64,000 nt of DNA, taken from positions 37,142 through 101,141 of the forward strand of contig JALUTY010000087.1 of the NCBI GenBank assembly GCA_027021615.1, read 5' to 3'. This document shows positions 8,182 through 16,000 of this stretch, in pieces. A model generated the notes under the pieces. The model ran no database searches. It was not told the origin of the DNA and saw nothing but the letters and a program-made list of their open reading frames with translations. The position numbers were made by a program, and so were the translations under genes. The DNA comes from a bacterium. GTDB lineage: Bacteria > Desulfobacterota > Deferrisomatia > Deferrisomatales > Deferrisomataceae. Each line of letters opens with the position of its first letter. Positions within the stretch are counted from its first letter, which is position 1.

Positions 8182-9695
8182 GGCCCGATCCCCGCGGTCA
8201 CGCCCCCGCCCGGACCGGCCAGCACGCTGGCGGTCACGGCCGTGGCGAGGTCGAAGAACTGGTTGGGAAACAGCCCCAGGACCACCGAGAGCACGGCGAC
8301 CACGGCGATGGGGATCACCATCGAGGCCGGGGCCTCCCGGCCCCGGTGCGGGTCCCTGGACGGCCGGAAGAACGCCCGGTGGACGATGGGGAAGAAGTAG
8401 GCCGCGTTCAGGAGCCCGCTCAGGAGGAGCACCACGAGGGCGGCGATCTGGCCGGCCTCCAGGGTGCCCACGCACAGGAGGTACTTGCTCGCGAACCCGT
8501 TCACCGGGGGCACGCCGGCCAGCCCCAGGGCGGCCACGGTGAAGGCGCCCATGGTCCAGGGCATGTCCCGGCCCACGCCGTCGAGCTCGGAGACGTTCTT
8601 CTTGTGCAGGCTCACGTAGATGGCGCCGGCGCAGAAGAACAGGGTGATCTTCATGGTGGCGTGGTTGACGAGGTGCAGGAGCGCGCCGCTCAGGCCCGAC
8701 GGCGTGAGCAGGGCCGCCCCGAGCACGATGTAGGACAGGTGGCCCACCGTGGAGTAGGCCAGACGCTTCTTCAGCTCGTCCTGCCGCAGGGCCAGCACGG
8801 ACGCCAGCACCACGGTGGTCCCGGCGAACACGGCCAGCACGGTGGCCAGGCCCAGACCCCGCATCAGCTCGGGGCCGAACACGAACCCCACCAGGCGCAG
8901 CACCCCGAACACGCCGGACTTGACCACCGCCACCGCGTGGAGCAGGGCGCTCACCGGGGTGGGGGCCACCATGGCCGACGGGAGCCACCCGTGGAGCGGC
9001 ATGATGCCGGCCTTCACCCCCACCCCGGCCAGGGCCAGGACGAAGATCGCCCGGATCGTGCCGGGCCCGGCCCCGGACCCGGCCAGGATGCCCCCGGGCC
9101 GGAACTCCAGGGTGCCGGCCGCCTGCCACGTCCACGCCGTGGCCACCAGCAGCAGGCCGCCGGCCGTGAGGGCGTAGGCCAGGTACTTGCGGCCCGCGGC
9201 CAGGGCCTCGGGGGTCTCCTTGTGGATCACCAGGGGGTAGGTGGCCAGGGACAGGATCTCGTAGAAGACGAGGAAGGTCAGGAGGTTGGCCGAGAAGGCG
9301 ACCCCGATCGTGGCCGACAGGCACACGGCGAAGCTCGCGAAGTAGCGGGTCTGGTTGGCCTCGCCGCCGACGCGCACGTACCCGATGGAGTACACCGAGG
9401 TCACGACCCAGAGCCCCGAGGCCACCAGGGCGAAGAACACCCCCAGGGGGTCGGCCCTGAGGGCCAGGGCGATGCCCGGGGAGATCTCGAACAGCGTGAC
9501 CTCGGCGGCCCGGCCGGCCAGGGCCCCGGGCAGGAGGCCCAGCACCAGGGCGAACTTGAGGGCGGCCGCGGCCAGGGTCCAGGTCTCCCGCAGGGCCGGC
9601 CGCCGGCCGCTCGCCACGATCAGCCCGGCCGCCACCAGGGAGACGAGCACCGCGAGGAGGGGGACCGCCGAGGGGTAGGTCTCGTAAAAGGTCAC
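8178..9695 (-). CDS. MrpD/NuoM-like proton-translocating antiporter subunit (second copy)
   Basis: 505-residue integral membrane protein of the NuoM/MrpD family. Key segments: FLVFYEILSLATYPLVIH (conserved Glu of the proton channel, about residue 140), KAGIMPLHGWLPSAM (Lys on the central path), LLHAVAVVKSGVFG, RLAYSTVGHLSYIV and GVPPVNGFASK. It begins with GTG (VTFYETYP). The ATGA overlap with the following small gene places it in the same operon. It is separated from the next upstream Mrp gene by about 390 bases that contain a degenerate palindromic repeat, so it may have its own promoter or depend on read-through. The function inferred is cation/proton exchange as part of the Mrp-like complex. 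Confidence 0.85.
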   Translation of the reverse strand: MTFYETYPSAVPLLAVLVSLVAAGLIVASGRRPALRETWTLAAAALKFALVLGLLPGALAGRAAEVTLFEISPGIALALRADPLGVFFALVASGLWVVTSVYSIGYVRVGGEANQTRYFASFAVCLSATIGVAFSANLLTFLVFYEILSLATYPLVIHKETPEALAAGRKYLAYALTAGGLLLVATAWTWQAAGTLEFRPGGILAGSGAGPGTIRAIFVLALAGVGVKAGIMPLHGWLPSAMVAPTPVSALLHAVAVVKSGVFGVLRLVGFVFGPELMRGLGLATVLAVFAGTTVVLASVLALRQDELKKRLAYSTVGHLSYIVLGAALLTPSGLSGALLHLVNHATMKITLFFCAGAIYVSLHKKNVSELDGVGRDMPWTMGAFTVAALGLAGVPPVNGFASKYLLCVGTLEAGQIAALVVLLLSGLLNAAYFFPIVHRAFFRPSRDPHRGREAPASMVIPIAVVAVLSVVLGLFPNQFFDLATAVTASVLAGPGGGVTAGIGP

Positions 9696-9720
9696 GTCAG
9701 TGTCTTCCGTGTAACTTCCG

Positions 9721-10085
9721 CTGGGACGCTAGGACGCTGGGACGCTTGGAGGCTTGAAAACCTCCGGGATTCCCACGCGTTCCAGGCATCACTCTTCCAT
9801 GGAACTTCATTGCCTGGGCCCCTGCGGCCCGGGTTTTGGCGCCGGTGGGGGCTGTGGGCGGGCCGCCTGATCCGGGGGGCGCGAATCCGGCATTCGAACC
9901 GCCGCGGCAACGAGGCTTTGGACGCTTGTGTGCCACGATGGATCGACGATCGCGCCTCCGGGATACGGCAGGCCGCGGCGGCACTGGAGGTGGCGCACCC
10001 CCCTTCTCAGGCGACCCACGCACAGCCCAGGGGTTCCTGCCCGGGCGGAAACGTCGGTTCCTCTTTCCGTTGTGCGGCTCCCGGC
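9721..10085. repeat. Gap with short tandem runs and a degenerate palindromic repeat (family type C)
   Basis: The gap holds no convincing gene. At 9721-9760 there is a degenerate run of about 10-base units (GGGACGCTAGGACGCT and variants). From about 9840 to 9915 the sequence (GGTGGGGGC..., GGGCGCGAATCCGGCATTCGA, then CGCCGCGG) matches the reverse complement of the right arm of the repeat at 27782-28041. The remainder to 10085 is GC-rich and reads as its decayed second arm. The element interrupts the Mrp-like operon. Confidence 0.5.
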
Positions 10086-10087
10086 CG

Positions 10088-11578
10088 TCACAGCCCGGCC
10101 GGCAGCATCGGCCGGATCAGGTGGGTGACGAGCCAGGCGTTGCCGAGCCCCAGGACGAGCAGGCCTCCGGCCAGCGCCACGGTGGGCACGAGCATCGAGA
10201 CCGGCACCTCCCCCTCCTCGATCGGCGCGGGCGCGGCCGCAGCCCCCTCGGAGGCGGGGACCAGGTACATCCGCTCCAGCACCCGGAAGAAGTACACCGC
10301 GTTGAGCAGGCTGCTCGCCACCAGGGCGGCCAGCAGGAGCCAGTTGGCCTGCTCCAGGGCCCCCAGGGCCAGGTACCACTTGCTGAAGAAGCCCGCAAAG
10401 GGGGGGATGCCGATCATCGAGAGGGCCGCCAGGGCGAACGCCGCCATGGACCACGGCATGGCCCGCCTGAGGGACCGGTCGAACCACGGGATGTCGCTGT
10501 GCCCCCGCTGGGCCCGGAGGTTCCCGGCCACCAGGAACAGGCAGGCCTTCATGAAGGCGTGGTTGAGGATGTGGAGGACGGCGCCGATGAACCCCAGGGG
10601 CGAGGCCAGGCCGATGCCGGCGGCGATGTAGCCCACCTGGGACACGCTGCTGTAGGCGAGCATGCGCTTGAGCTCGGGCTGGAGGATCGCCATGACCGAG
10701 CCCCACACGACCCCTGCGGCGCCCAGGTAGCCCACCGCGGCGAGCAGGGGCAGGCCCCGGGAGTACTCGGGCGCGAGCACGAAGAAGAACAGCCGCAGCA
10801 GCACGTACGCGGCCACCTTGGTGCCCAGGGGCGCCACCAGGGACGTGCCGGCGGACGACGCGTCGGTGTAGGCGTCGGGCAGCCACCCGTGAAGCGGGAA
10901 CAGGGCCATCTTGAGGGCCATGCCCACACCCATCAGGGTGATGCCCATGATCACCGGGGAGCGGCCCTCCACGAGGGTGAGGATCCGGCCCATGTCGGCC
11001 ATGTTCAGGGTGCCGGTCTCCAGGTACAGGAAGGCCAGCCCGAGCAGGTACAACGACGCCCCCGCCGTGCCCATGGTGAGGTACCGGAAGGTGGACAGGG
11101 GGGCCTGCCGGCTCCCCACGGCCAGGAGCGCGTACGCGGCCAGGGAGCTGATCTCCAGGAACACGTACAGGTTGAACAGGTCCCCGGTGAGCACCATGCC
11201 CGTGAGGCCGGTGAGGAAGATCATGGACGCGCTCATGAACGGCACCACCCGGCCCGGGGTCTGGGACCGGGCGGTGTGTGTGCCGTGGGCCAGGGCGGCC
11301 AGGCCCACCACCGCCACCACGGCCACGACGAACGCCGACAGGCCGTCGAGCACGAACTCGATCCCGACCGGGGGCGGCCACCCGCCCATCCCGTACGAGA
11401 GCGGGCCGGACGCGGCCACCCGCACCAGCCCCCCCAGGGCGAGCGCCGCCCCGGCGGACGCGCCGGCCAGGGCCATGCCCGGGGCCAGGGAGGGCCGCCA
11501 GGCCCCGGCCAGGGGGATGAGCAGGGCCGTCACCAGGTAGGTCAGGGGGATGAGGGCGGGCAGGTTCGCGGCGATCAT
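10088..11578 (-). CDS. mrpD: Mrp-type antiporter subunit D
   Basis: 496-residue polytopic membrane protein, the canonical length for MrpD/MnhD. Diagnostic segments: LFNLYVFLEISSLAAYALLA (conserved Glu), KMALFPLHGWLPDAY followed by TDASSAGTSLVAPLGTKVA, the proton-path run PELKRMLAYSSVSQVGYI, ILNHAFMKACLFLVAG and GIPPFAGFFSKWYL. It starts at ATG 11578 and overlaps the mrpC stop by 4 bases. In the family it is the core ion-translocating subunit with MrpA. Of the three D-like proteins in this cluster this one sits in the standard C-D order and is the best candidate for the true MrpD. Confidence 0.88.
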   Translation of the reverse strand: MIAANLPALIPLTYLVTALLIPLAGAWRPSLAPGMALAGASAGAALALGGLVRVAASGPLSYGMGGWPPPVGIEFVLDGLSAFVVAVVAVVGLAALAHGTHTARSQTPGRVVPFMSASMIFLTGLTGMVLTGDLFNLYVFLEISSLAAYALLAVGSRQAPLSTFRYLTMGTAGASLYLLGLAFLYLETGTLNMADMGRILTLVEGRSPVIMGITLMGVGMALKMALFPLHGWLPDAYTDASSAGTSLVAPLGTKVAAYVLLRLFFFVLAPEYSRGLPLLAAVGYLGAAGVVWGSVMAILQPELKRMLAYSSVSQVGYIAAGIGLASPLGFIGAVLHILNHAFMKACLFLVAGNLRAQRGHSDIPWFDRSLRRAMPWSMAAFALAALSMIGIPPFAGFFSKWYLALGALEQANWLLLAALVASSLLNAVYFFRVLERMYLVPASEGAAAAPAPIEEGEVPVSMLVPTVALAGGLLVLGLGNAWLVTHLIRPMLPAGL

Positions 11579-11943
11579 CGCATCCGCTCCAGCAGCTCCT
11601 CCTCGTCCAGGGTGTCGTAGGAGCGGTGGATCGCGATCAGCAGGGCGAACGCCACCCCAAGGGTCACCACGGCCACCACGATGGCCGTGAGCATCAGGGT
11701 GTGGGGCAGGGGGTTGACGTACAGGCCCGGGTCCGCCGTGCCCAGCCGCTCGTCGAGGATGGGCACGCTTCCCCGTCTCTTGTAGGCCCCCACCAGCCAG
11801 AACAGGATGATCGAGCTCTGGAGGATCGTCATCCCGATGAGCTTCTTCACCAGGTTGCGCTTCGCGAGCATCCCGTAGAACCCGATCACCGTCAGGATCG
11901 CCAGGAAGTAGTAGGCGTAGTGGCCCTGGAGGTTCTCAATCAT
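11575..11943 (-). CDS. mrpC: Mrp-type antiporter subunit C (NuoK-like)
   Basis: 122-residue protein with three transmembrane helices, the NuoK/MrpC fold. Recognisable segments are FYGMLAKRNLVKKLIGMTILQSS in the first half and NPLPHTLMLTAIVVAVVTLGVAFAL in the second. It overlaps mrpB and mrpD by short coding overlaps. Its role is as a small membrane subunit packed against the D subunit in the antiporter. The C-terminal tail after the third helix (DTLDEEELLERM) is acidic and cytoplasmic. Confidence 0.85.
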   Translation of the reverse strand: MIENLQGHYAYYFLAILTVIGFYGMLAKRNLVKKLIGMTILQSSIILFWLVGAYKRRGSVPILDERLGTADPGLYVNPLPHTLMLTAIVVAVVTLGVAFALLIAIHRSYDTLDEEELLERMR

Positions 11944-12376
11944 CGTCTTCGCTCCCGAGGAGCTCGTCGTAGATCGCGGTCAGGACCGCGGCCACGGCGA
12001 TCGCCACCCCCACCTCGATCACCAGGATCATCACGGAGCGCAGCTCGGCCGGGGCGAACCCCGGCACGGGCACCCGGCCGTGGTCCAGGAGGTTGCCGCC
12101 GGTGAGGAACGCCGCGGCGCCCACGGCCGCGAACAGGAGCACCCCGGCCGCCCCCAGCAGCGGCCCGGCGCGGCGCGTGATCTGGTGTCTGCCGGTCTCG
12201 TATCCCCCGGCCAGGCGCACCAGCACGAACGCCGCGGCCAGGAGCACGCCCCCCTGGAACCCTCCGCCGGGGCTGTAGTGGCCGTGGAACACCACGTACA
12301 GGGCGAACAGCTGGATCACCGGGGCCAGGCCCCGGGCGGCCAGCACCACCACCAGGCTCCGGGAGGTCTCTCTCAT
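11936..12376 (-). CDS. mrpB: Mrp-type antiporter subunit B
   Basis: 146-residue protein with four predicted membrane helices. FALYVVFHGHYSPGGGFQGGVLLAAAFVL is the characteristic MrpB/MnhB sequence (MnhB domain, about residues 20-50). The start is ATG 12376 (MRETSRSLVVV), overlapping the stop of the upstream MbhE-like gene; the frame upstream of it lacks family sequence. The protein ends in an acidic tail, SEDDD. It is a structural subunit of the antiporter. Confidence 0.87.
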   Translation of the reverse strand: MRETSRSLVVVLAARGLAPVIQLFALYVVFHGHYSPGGGFQGGVLLAAAFVLVRLAGGYETGRHQITRRAGPLLGAAGVLLFAAVGAAAFLTGGNLLDHGRVPVPGFAPAELRSVMILVIEVGVAIAVAAVLTAIYDELLGSEDDD

Positions 12377-12666
12377 GATCGCCTCCGGAGGATGAGCAGG
12401 CACGCGATGCCGCCGGTGAACACCACGAGGGTCTCCCCCAGGGTGTCCACGCTCCGGTAGTCGGCCAGCACCACCGTGACCACGTTGGGGGTGGCCGCGT
12501 CCTCCAGGGCGTGCTCCAGGTAGTAGGTGCCGGCGCCGGGGGTGCCGGCGGGGCTGGTGCGGCGGTGGGCCGGCGCGGACGGGTCCCCCCTGCCGGGCAG
12601 GTGCCCCACGGCGTACAGCAGCACGGCGGCCAGGCCGGCCAGCACGAGGGCGTGTCGGAACTTCAA
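12373..12666 (-). CDS. MbhE-like small antiporter subunit (C-terminal MrpA fragment as a separate gene)
   Basis: 97 residues from a TTG start at 12666, which overlaps the TGA of the MbhD-like gene and has GGAG upstream. One N-terminal hydrophobic helix (about residues 5-20) and one C-terminal helix flank the conserved segment TYYLEHALEDAATPNVVTVV followed by LADYRSVDTLGETLVV. That is typical of the MbhE/MrpA C-terminal domain. In bacteria this is usually fused to MrpA; here it stands alone, as in archaeal Mbh and some split bacterial Mrp systems. No ATG lies at a better position, so the TTG is supported by context. Confidence 0.7.
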   Translation of the reverse strand: MKFRHALVLAGLAAVLLYAVGHLPGRGDPSAPAHRRTSPAGTPGAGTYYLEHALEDAATPNVVTVVLADYRSVDTLGETLVVFTGGIACLLILRRRS

Positions 12667-12908
12667 TCGGCGCTCCTTCGGGTGGTGCGGAAGATGGCGA
12701 CGATGTAGAACACCCCCACCAGGCCCGCCCCCACCACCGCCTCGGTGAACGCCACGTCCACCGCCCCCACCGACAGCATGAGCAGGGCGCACACGAAGCT
12801 GAACGCGGTCAGGGTCACCGACGCGGCCAGGAGGTTCTTCACCTCCAGGGAGGCCAGCGCCGTCAGCACGAGCACCACGTACAGGACGAGCTCGATCGGC
12901 CAGGTCAT
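12663..12908 (-). CDS. MbhD-like (DUF4040) small antiporter subunit
   Basis: 81-residue protein with three predicted membrane helices. The segment LEVKNLLAASVTLTAFSFVC and the conserved AVDVAFTEAVVGAGLVGVFY identify the DUF4040/MbhD family, the piece that is normally internal to MrpA. The ATG at 12908 overlaps the mrpG stop and its own stop overlaps the next TTG start. Its presence as a separate gene means the MrpA functions are distributed over at least three genes in this cluster. Confidence 0.8.
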   Translation of the reverse strand: MTWPIELVLYVVLVLTALASLEVKNLLAASVTLTAFSFVCALLMLSVGAVDVAFTEAVVGAGLVGVFYIVAIFRTTRRSAD

Positions 12909-13234
12909 CGGTCGGGCCCCCCCTCGTCCGGCGCCCCCCGCCAGGGCCTCAGCCCCGAGCGCACCGCGGCCCGGGCCAGGGCGTGGGCGGCCACCGGGCT
13001 CGACACGGCCACGAACGCGATCACGAGCAGCAGCTTCACCCCGCTCAGGGTGGGGCCCTCGTGGACCGCCAGTCCCCCGAGGCACAGCATCATGCCCACA
13101 CTGTCCACCTTGCCCGAGGCGTGGGTCCGGGTGAAGAAGTCGGGCAGCCGCAGCAGCCCCAGGCTCCCCACCAGCATGAACAGCACCCCCGACGCGAACA
13201 GCACGATGGCCACGACCTCCTGCAGGATGCTCAC
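12905..13234 (-). CDS. mrpG: Mrp-type antiporter subunit G
   Basis: 109-residue protein from a GTG start at 13234 that overlaps the mrpF stop. It has the PhaG/MnhG signature: LFMLVGSLGLLRLPDFFTR followed by THASGKVDSVGMMLCLGG, and a third helix LLLVIAFVAVSSPVAAHAL. Three membrane helices are predicted. It is a standard accessory subunit in the E-F-G block of Mrp operons. The last 20 residues (RPWRGAPDEGGPDR) are polar. Confidence 0.85.
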   Translation of the reverse strand: MSILQEVVAIVLFASGVLFMLVGSLGLLRLPDFFTRTHASGKVDSVGMMLCLGGLAVHEGPTLSGVKLLLVIAFVAVSSPVAAHALARAAVRSGLRPWRGAPDEGGPDR

Positions 13235-13500
13235 CGGCCCGCCTCCCGGGAGGAGAAGTACTTCTCGATGGCCACCGCGCCCACGAAGTTCAGGACCGCG
13301 TAGCCCAGGGCGATGTCGAGGAACATCTCGATGCGGCCGAACGCGTACCCGAACAGGCACGAGATCACGATGGTCTTGTTCCCGACCACCGAGGCGCCGA
13401 GCAGCCGGTCGAACACCGTGGGCCCCCGGAGCACCCGGTACAGGGGGGGCAGCAGGATCACCGCGAGGAACGCCGCCAGGGGCGCGAACAGGACCTCCAC
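13231..13500 (-). CDS. mrpF: Mrp-type antiporter subunit F
   Basis: 89-residue three-helix membrane protein. RVLRGPTVFDRLLGASVVGN and the conserved ALGYAVLNFVGAVAIEKY mark the MrpF/PhaF family. It starts with ATG at 13500, 4 bases after the mrpE stop, and overlaps mrpG. Length and order E-F-G match the usual operon arrangement. Confidence 0.87.
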   Translation of the reverse strand: MEVLFAPLAAFLAVILLPPLYRVLRGPTVFDRLLGASVVGNKTIVISCLFGYAFGRIEMFLDIALGYAVLNFVGAVAIEKYFSSREAGR

Positions 13501-13504
13501 GGCG

Positions 13505-14071
13505 TCACTCCTCCCACCGCACGTCGTACACGGCGCGGCCCGGCCGGTCGCAGAACAGGCGGGCCACCTTGGCCTGCATCGTCCCGTCCAGCAGGCCCCG
13601 GGCCGTGGCCTCGGTCAGGGCGTGGACCGTGAACGCGTCGCCCTCCACCTCGACGGTGAGGGTCCCCGGGGTCAGGGTGATCGAGTTGGCCAGGAGCATC
13701 CGGGCCACGCCGTTGGGCTGGTCCGACCGGAACCGCACCACCCTCGGGCTCACGGGCATCCGGGGGTGGAGCACCACCCCGGCCACGTGGAGCGCGGACA
13801 GGACGATCTGGCCCAGGAGCCACCCGCAGTAGGCCGCGAACCGGAGCACGTGCACCTCGGCCTCCCCCCGGGACGCCCCGGCGGCCCGGGGGAGTCTTCG
13901 GTCGAGCCACAGCACGCAGGCCACGGACACCACCCCGAGTCCCAGGTGGAAGGGGTCGTAGAGACCGCTCAGGGCGAGCCACAGGGCCATCAGGAGCAGC
14001 GCCCGGCCGACCAGGCCCAGGGACAGGCGCCGCGCGGGAGCCGGGGAGCGGGGCACGTCCGCGCTCCTCAC
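13505..14071 (-). CDS. mrpE: Mrp-type antiporter subunit E
   Basis: 188 residues from GTG 14071. Two to three N-terminal membrane helices are followed by a cytoplasmic domain containing SDQPNGVARMLLANSITLTP and GTLTVEVEGDAFTVHAL, the signature of MrpE/MnhE. The GTG start overlaps the stop of the upstream RelA/SpoT-domain gene as GTGA, which couples their translation. It is the first antiporter gene of the operon. Confidence 0.86.
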   Translation of the reverse strand: MRSADVPRSPAPARRLSLGLVGRALLLMALWLALSGLYDPFHLGLGVVSVACVLWLDRRLPRAAGASRGEAEVHVLRFAAYCGWLLGQIVLSALHVAGVVLHPRMPVSPRVVRFRSDQPNGVARMLLANSITLTPGTLTVEVEGDAFTVHALTEATARGLLDGTMQAKVARLFCDRPGRAVYDVRWEE

Positions 14072-15096
14072 CGGCCCCCGGCCGGCGCGGCCGCCATCTC
14101 GGCGAACCGCCGTGCCAGCCGGGCGATGCGGGGAAGCCGGCCCCTGGGCTTGTCCGACTGGTGGCGCCGGAGCACCTCGGGGGCCCTGCGGGCCAGCAGG
14201 AGCACCAGCAGATGGTCCGAGCTGCCGGGGTCGAGCACCACCCCCCAGTCGTGGGTGCGGAGCTGATGGGCCCGGAAGGCCTCGAACAGGTTCCACGACT
14301 CCCGCTGGTAGTCGCCGACCAGCAGGTGCTCCTCAATCTTCTCCGGGGTGGTCAGCCCGAACGCCCGCAGCTCCTCGAGCAGGGCCAGGGCGTGCATCTC
14401 GAAGTTGTGGGCCATGGGGAAACGCTCCCGCATCCGGGCCACGAAGTCGAAGGTGTCCGTGAACTCGCCGGTCCGCCGGGCCAGCCGGCACCGGGTGGCC
14501 GCGATCAGGGCGTTCAGGACCTCGTCCCCCTTCTTGGTCAGCGCCCCGAGGGCCGACAGGAGCTCCATCTCCTCGTCCGAGGGCTCGCCGTTGGCGGCCT
14601 TGTACACCAGGTTGTGCTCGATCTCGTTCCACACGTGGGCCAGCAGGCTGCACACCTGGATCTCGCAGCTGGTGCCCTGGAGGTTGGCCCCCCGGCCGGT
14701 GAGGTCCCGGGAGGGCAGGATCACCTGGCAGTGGATCGCGCGGTAGTGGCGTGAGGGGTCGGCCTTGACCTCCACGTCCACCTCGCCCCCCTCGCCGGGG
14801 CCGTCGAACGCCAGCCGGATGTCCTCCACCACCTTGTCCCGGTCGGCCTCCACGTAGGTCTTGACCCGCACCCCGGCCAGGTCGCTGACCATGTCCAGCA
14901 GATCCTCCGGGGCCCGGGCGGCCGGGGGCTCCCCGGCCAGGAGCTCCTCGAGCTTGCGCTCCAGGCTCTCGAGGGTCTTGGCCCGGGCGTCCACGACCCC
15001 CAGGATGGCGTTGGCCTTCAGGAGCCGCCGGCACTTCTCGGCCACCATGTTCGCCAGCTTGACGTACCGGTCCTGCTCCCGCCGGTACCGGGCCAC
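14068..15096 (-). CDS. RelA/SpoT-domain protein (small alarmone-synthetase-like)
   Basis: 342 residues from the GTG at 15096. The first half is a nucleotide pyrophosphokinase-type domain: YRREQDRYVKLANMV helix, ESLERKLEE, the DLAGVRVKTY strand (compare SGIRV in RelA), HYRAIHCQVIL, and EIQVCSLLAHVWNEIEHNLVYK, the classic EIQ...W..IEH motif. No HD hydrolase domain is present. The second half (about residues 180-342) has no family I recognise. The open frame continues to 15240, but those residues overlap the predicted 6S RNA and look untranslated, so GTG 15096 (or ATG 15048) is preferred. It overlaps mrpE by GTGA. It may synthesise (p)ppGpp or another pyrophosphorylated nucleotide, or act as a toxin or RNA modifier as some relatives do; activity is unproved. 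Confidence 0.78.
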   Translation of the reverse strand: MARYRREQDRYVKLANMVAEKCRRLLKANAILGVVDARAKTLESLERKLEELLAGEPPAARAPEDLLDMVSDLAGVRVKTYVEADRDKVVEDIRLAFDGPGEGGEVDVEVKADPSRHYRAIHCQVILPSRDLTGRGANLQGTSCEIQVCSLLAHVWNEIEHNLVYKAANGEPSDEEMELLSALGALTKKGDEVLNALIAATRCRLARRTGEFTDTFDFVARMRERFPMAHNFEMHALALLEELRAFGLTTPEKIEEHLLVGDYQRESWNLFEAFRAHQLRTHDWGVVLDPGSSDHLLVLLLARRAPEVLRRHQSDKPRGRLPRIARLARRFAEMAAAPAGGR

Positions 15097-15109
15097 GGCA
15101 GCCGAGACC

Positions 15110-15340
15110 AGGTCTCGGGTGTCTGCCGCAGCCGTGGCCCTGCCCCCCGCCAGCCGGCGGGGCGGTCCCCACCCGCAAGCCAGGGGAAAGCCTTGGTCTT
15201 TGGCCTGGTAGGGGCTTCCGTTCGGAGTAGGGTGCCTCACGTGATCTCCTTACCCATGCCTGGAGGTCCCCCCGGCTGTGGGGGCTCCAGCGGCAGGCTT
15301 GGGGAGGCCGCCATACGCCCCAGGGCTACAGAGAGAAACA
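15110..15340 (-). ncRNA. ssrS: Candidate 6S RNA (ssrS)
   Basis: Read 5' to 3' on the minus strand, the order of conserved blocks matches gammaproteobacterial 6S RNA. A 5' closing strand TCTCTCTGTAGCC leads to CCCTGGGGCGTATGGC, then TCCCCAAGCC. A central block CTCCGAACGGAAGCC corresponds to GACGGAAAGCC of the Pseudomonas molecule. The 3' block CCACGGCTGCGGCAGACACC is followed by CGAGA. TCTG/CAGA and AGCC/GGCT can pair to close the molecule, and a GC-rich hairpin lies near each shoulder. The predicted length, about 230 bases, is longer than the E. coli RNA. It stands just upstream of the RelA/SpoT-domain gene. The match is by eye; ends are approximate. Confidence 0.65.
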
Positions 15341-15430
15341 GCCGGATCCGCCCCCGCCTTGGGGGACAGACCCGGCCGTCGGGCGCCAAGGGAAAACCCC
15401 CTGCGCCGTTGGGCTGGGCGTCACGGCGAC

Positions 15431-15470
15431 AAAAAAAGCCGGACGAGGGCCTCTTACCCTCAGTCCGGCC
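15431..15470 (-). terminator. Strong intrinsic terminator
   Basis: On the minus strand GCCGGAC, a one-base bulge and GAGGG form a 12-bp stem with CCCTC-GTCCGGC around a 7-base loop, directly followed by seven T residues. It ends transcripts coming from the DUF2294 gene (stop at 15641) and insulates the 6S RNA and Mrp operon promoter region downstream. Confidence 0.85.
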
Positions 15471-15640
15471 TATTCCTCGACCGACTCCCCTGCGGCGGGG
15501 AGCCCTTCCAGGAATCTGCTCTTTCGTTTCTTCTACCGGATCGTCTCCGGGTCGTCAAGGCGGCGAGGCGATCTGCTCCGTCTGTCGATGGATGTCAGCA
15601 ACCCCGGGGGGCGGTCGCCGAGCCCCTTGGGGAAGGGGGG

Positions 15641-16000
15641 TCAGCAGCGGGGCGGGCCGTCCAAGGTGAAGACGAAGATCCGCTCCCCGGTCTGGGTACT
15701 CAGGTCCGTGTGCATGGCCACCACCCGCCTGCAGGTGACGTCCTCCACCACGGTGTATACGAGCTCCTTGGCCCCTTCGATCAGGTTGGCCCGCATCTTC
15801 TTGACAAGATCGATCCCCTCGGGGTTCTTAGCGAGGTGCTGCTCCGCCGGGGTCAGCACCCCGTTGAGGCGCACCAGCACGATGTCCCCGATCACGTGGC
15901 AGGTGGCCTCCTTGGGCCCCCGGCCCATGTACTCCTTCTCGAAAACCACGAACGCCTTGGCCAGCTCGTCCTCAATGCGGCCGTAGGGGCTGCGCGGCAT
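15641..16000 (-). CDS. DUF2294-family protein
   Basis: 119-residue soluble protein with the typical DUF2294 length and features: an N-terminal helix [42 protein letters not shown], and the C-terminal [20 protein letters not shown]. The family is common in anaerobes and its function is unknown to me. ATG 16000 has GGAGGAG 7 bases upstream. It is monocistronic: its transcript should run about 170 bases past the stop (no gene seen there) to the terminator at 15431-15470. It is divergent from the PpiD gene with a 245-base shared upstream region. Confidence 0.8.
   Translation of the reverse strand: MPRSPYGRIEDELAKAFVVFEKEYMGRGPKEATCHVIGDIVLVRLNGVLTPAEQHLAKNPEGIDLVKKMRANLIEGAKELVYTVVEDVTCRRVVAMHTDLSTQTGERIFVFTLDGPPRC

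Noticed and set aside
9880..9905. TTCGAACCGC as a possible tRNA T-arm
   Set aside because: No acceptor stem, anticodon arm or CCA can be built around it; it is part of a degenerate palindromic repeat.
6213..10631. A 1472-codon plus-strand open frame across the Mrp-like cluster
   Set aside because: It is antisense to several unmistakable membrane-protein genes, is rich in Gly, Pro, His and Arg, and shows no domain. At this GC content stops are rare on the antisense frame, so it is a shadow.
15097..15240. N-terminal extension of the RelA/SpoT-domain protein from ATG 15240
   Set aside because: The extra residues lie within the predicted 6S RNA, have no relation to the domain, and lack a good ribosome-binding site; the GTG at 15096 fits the domain start.
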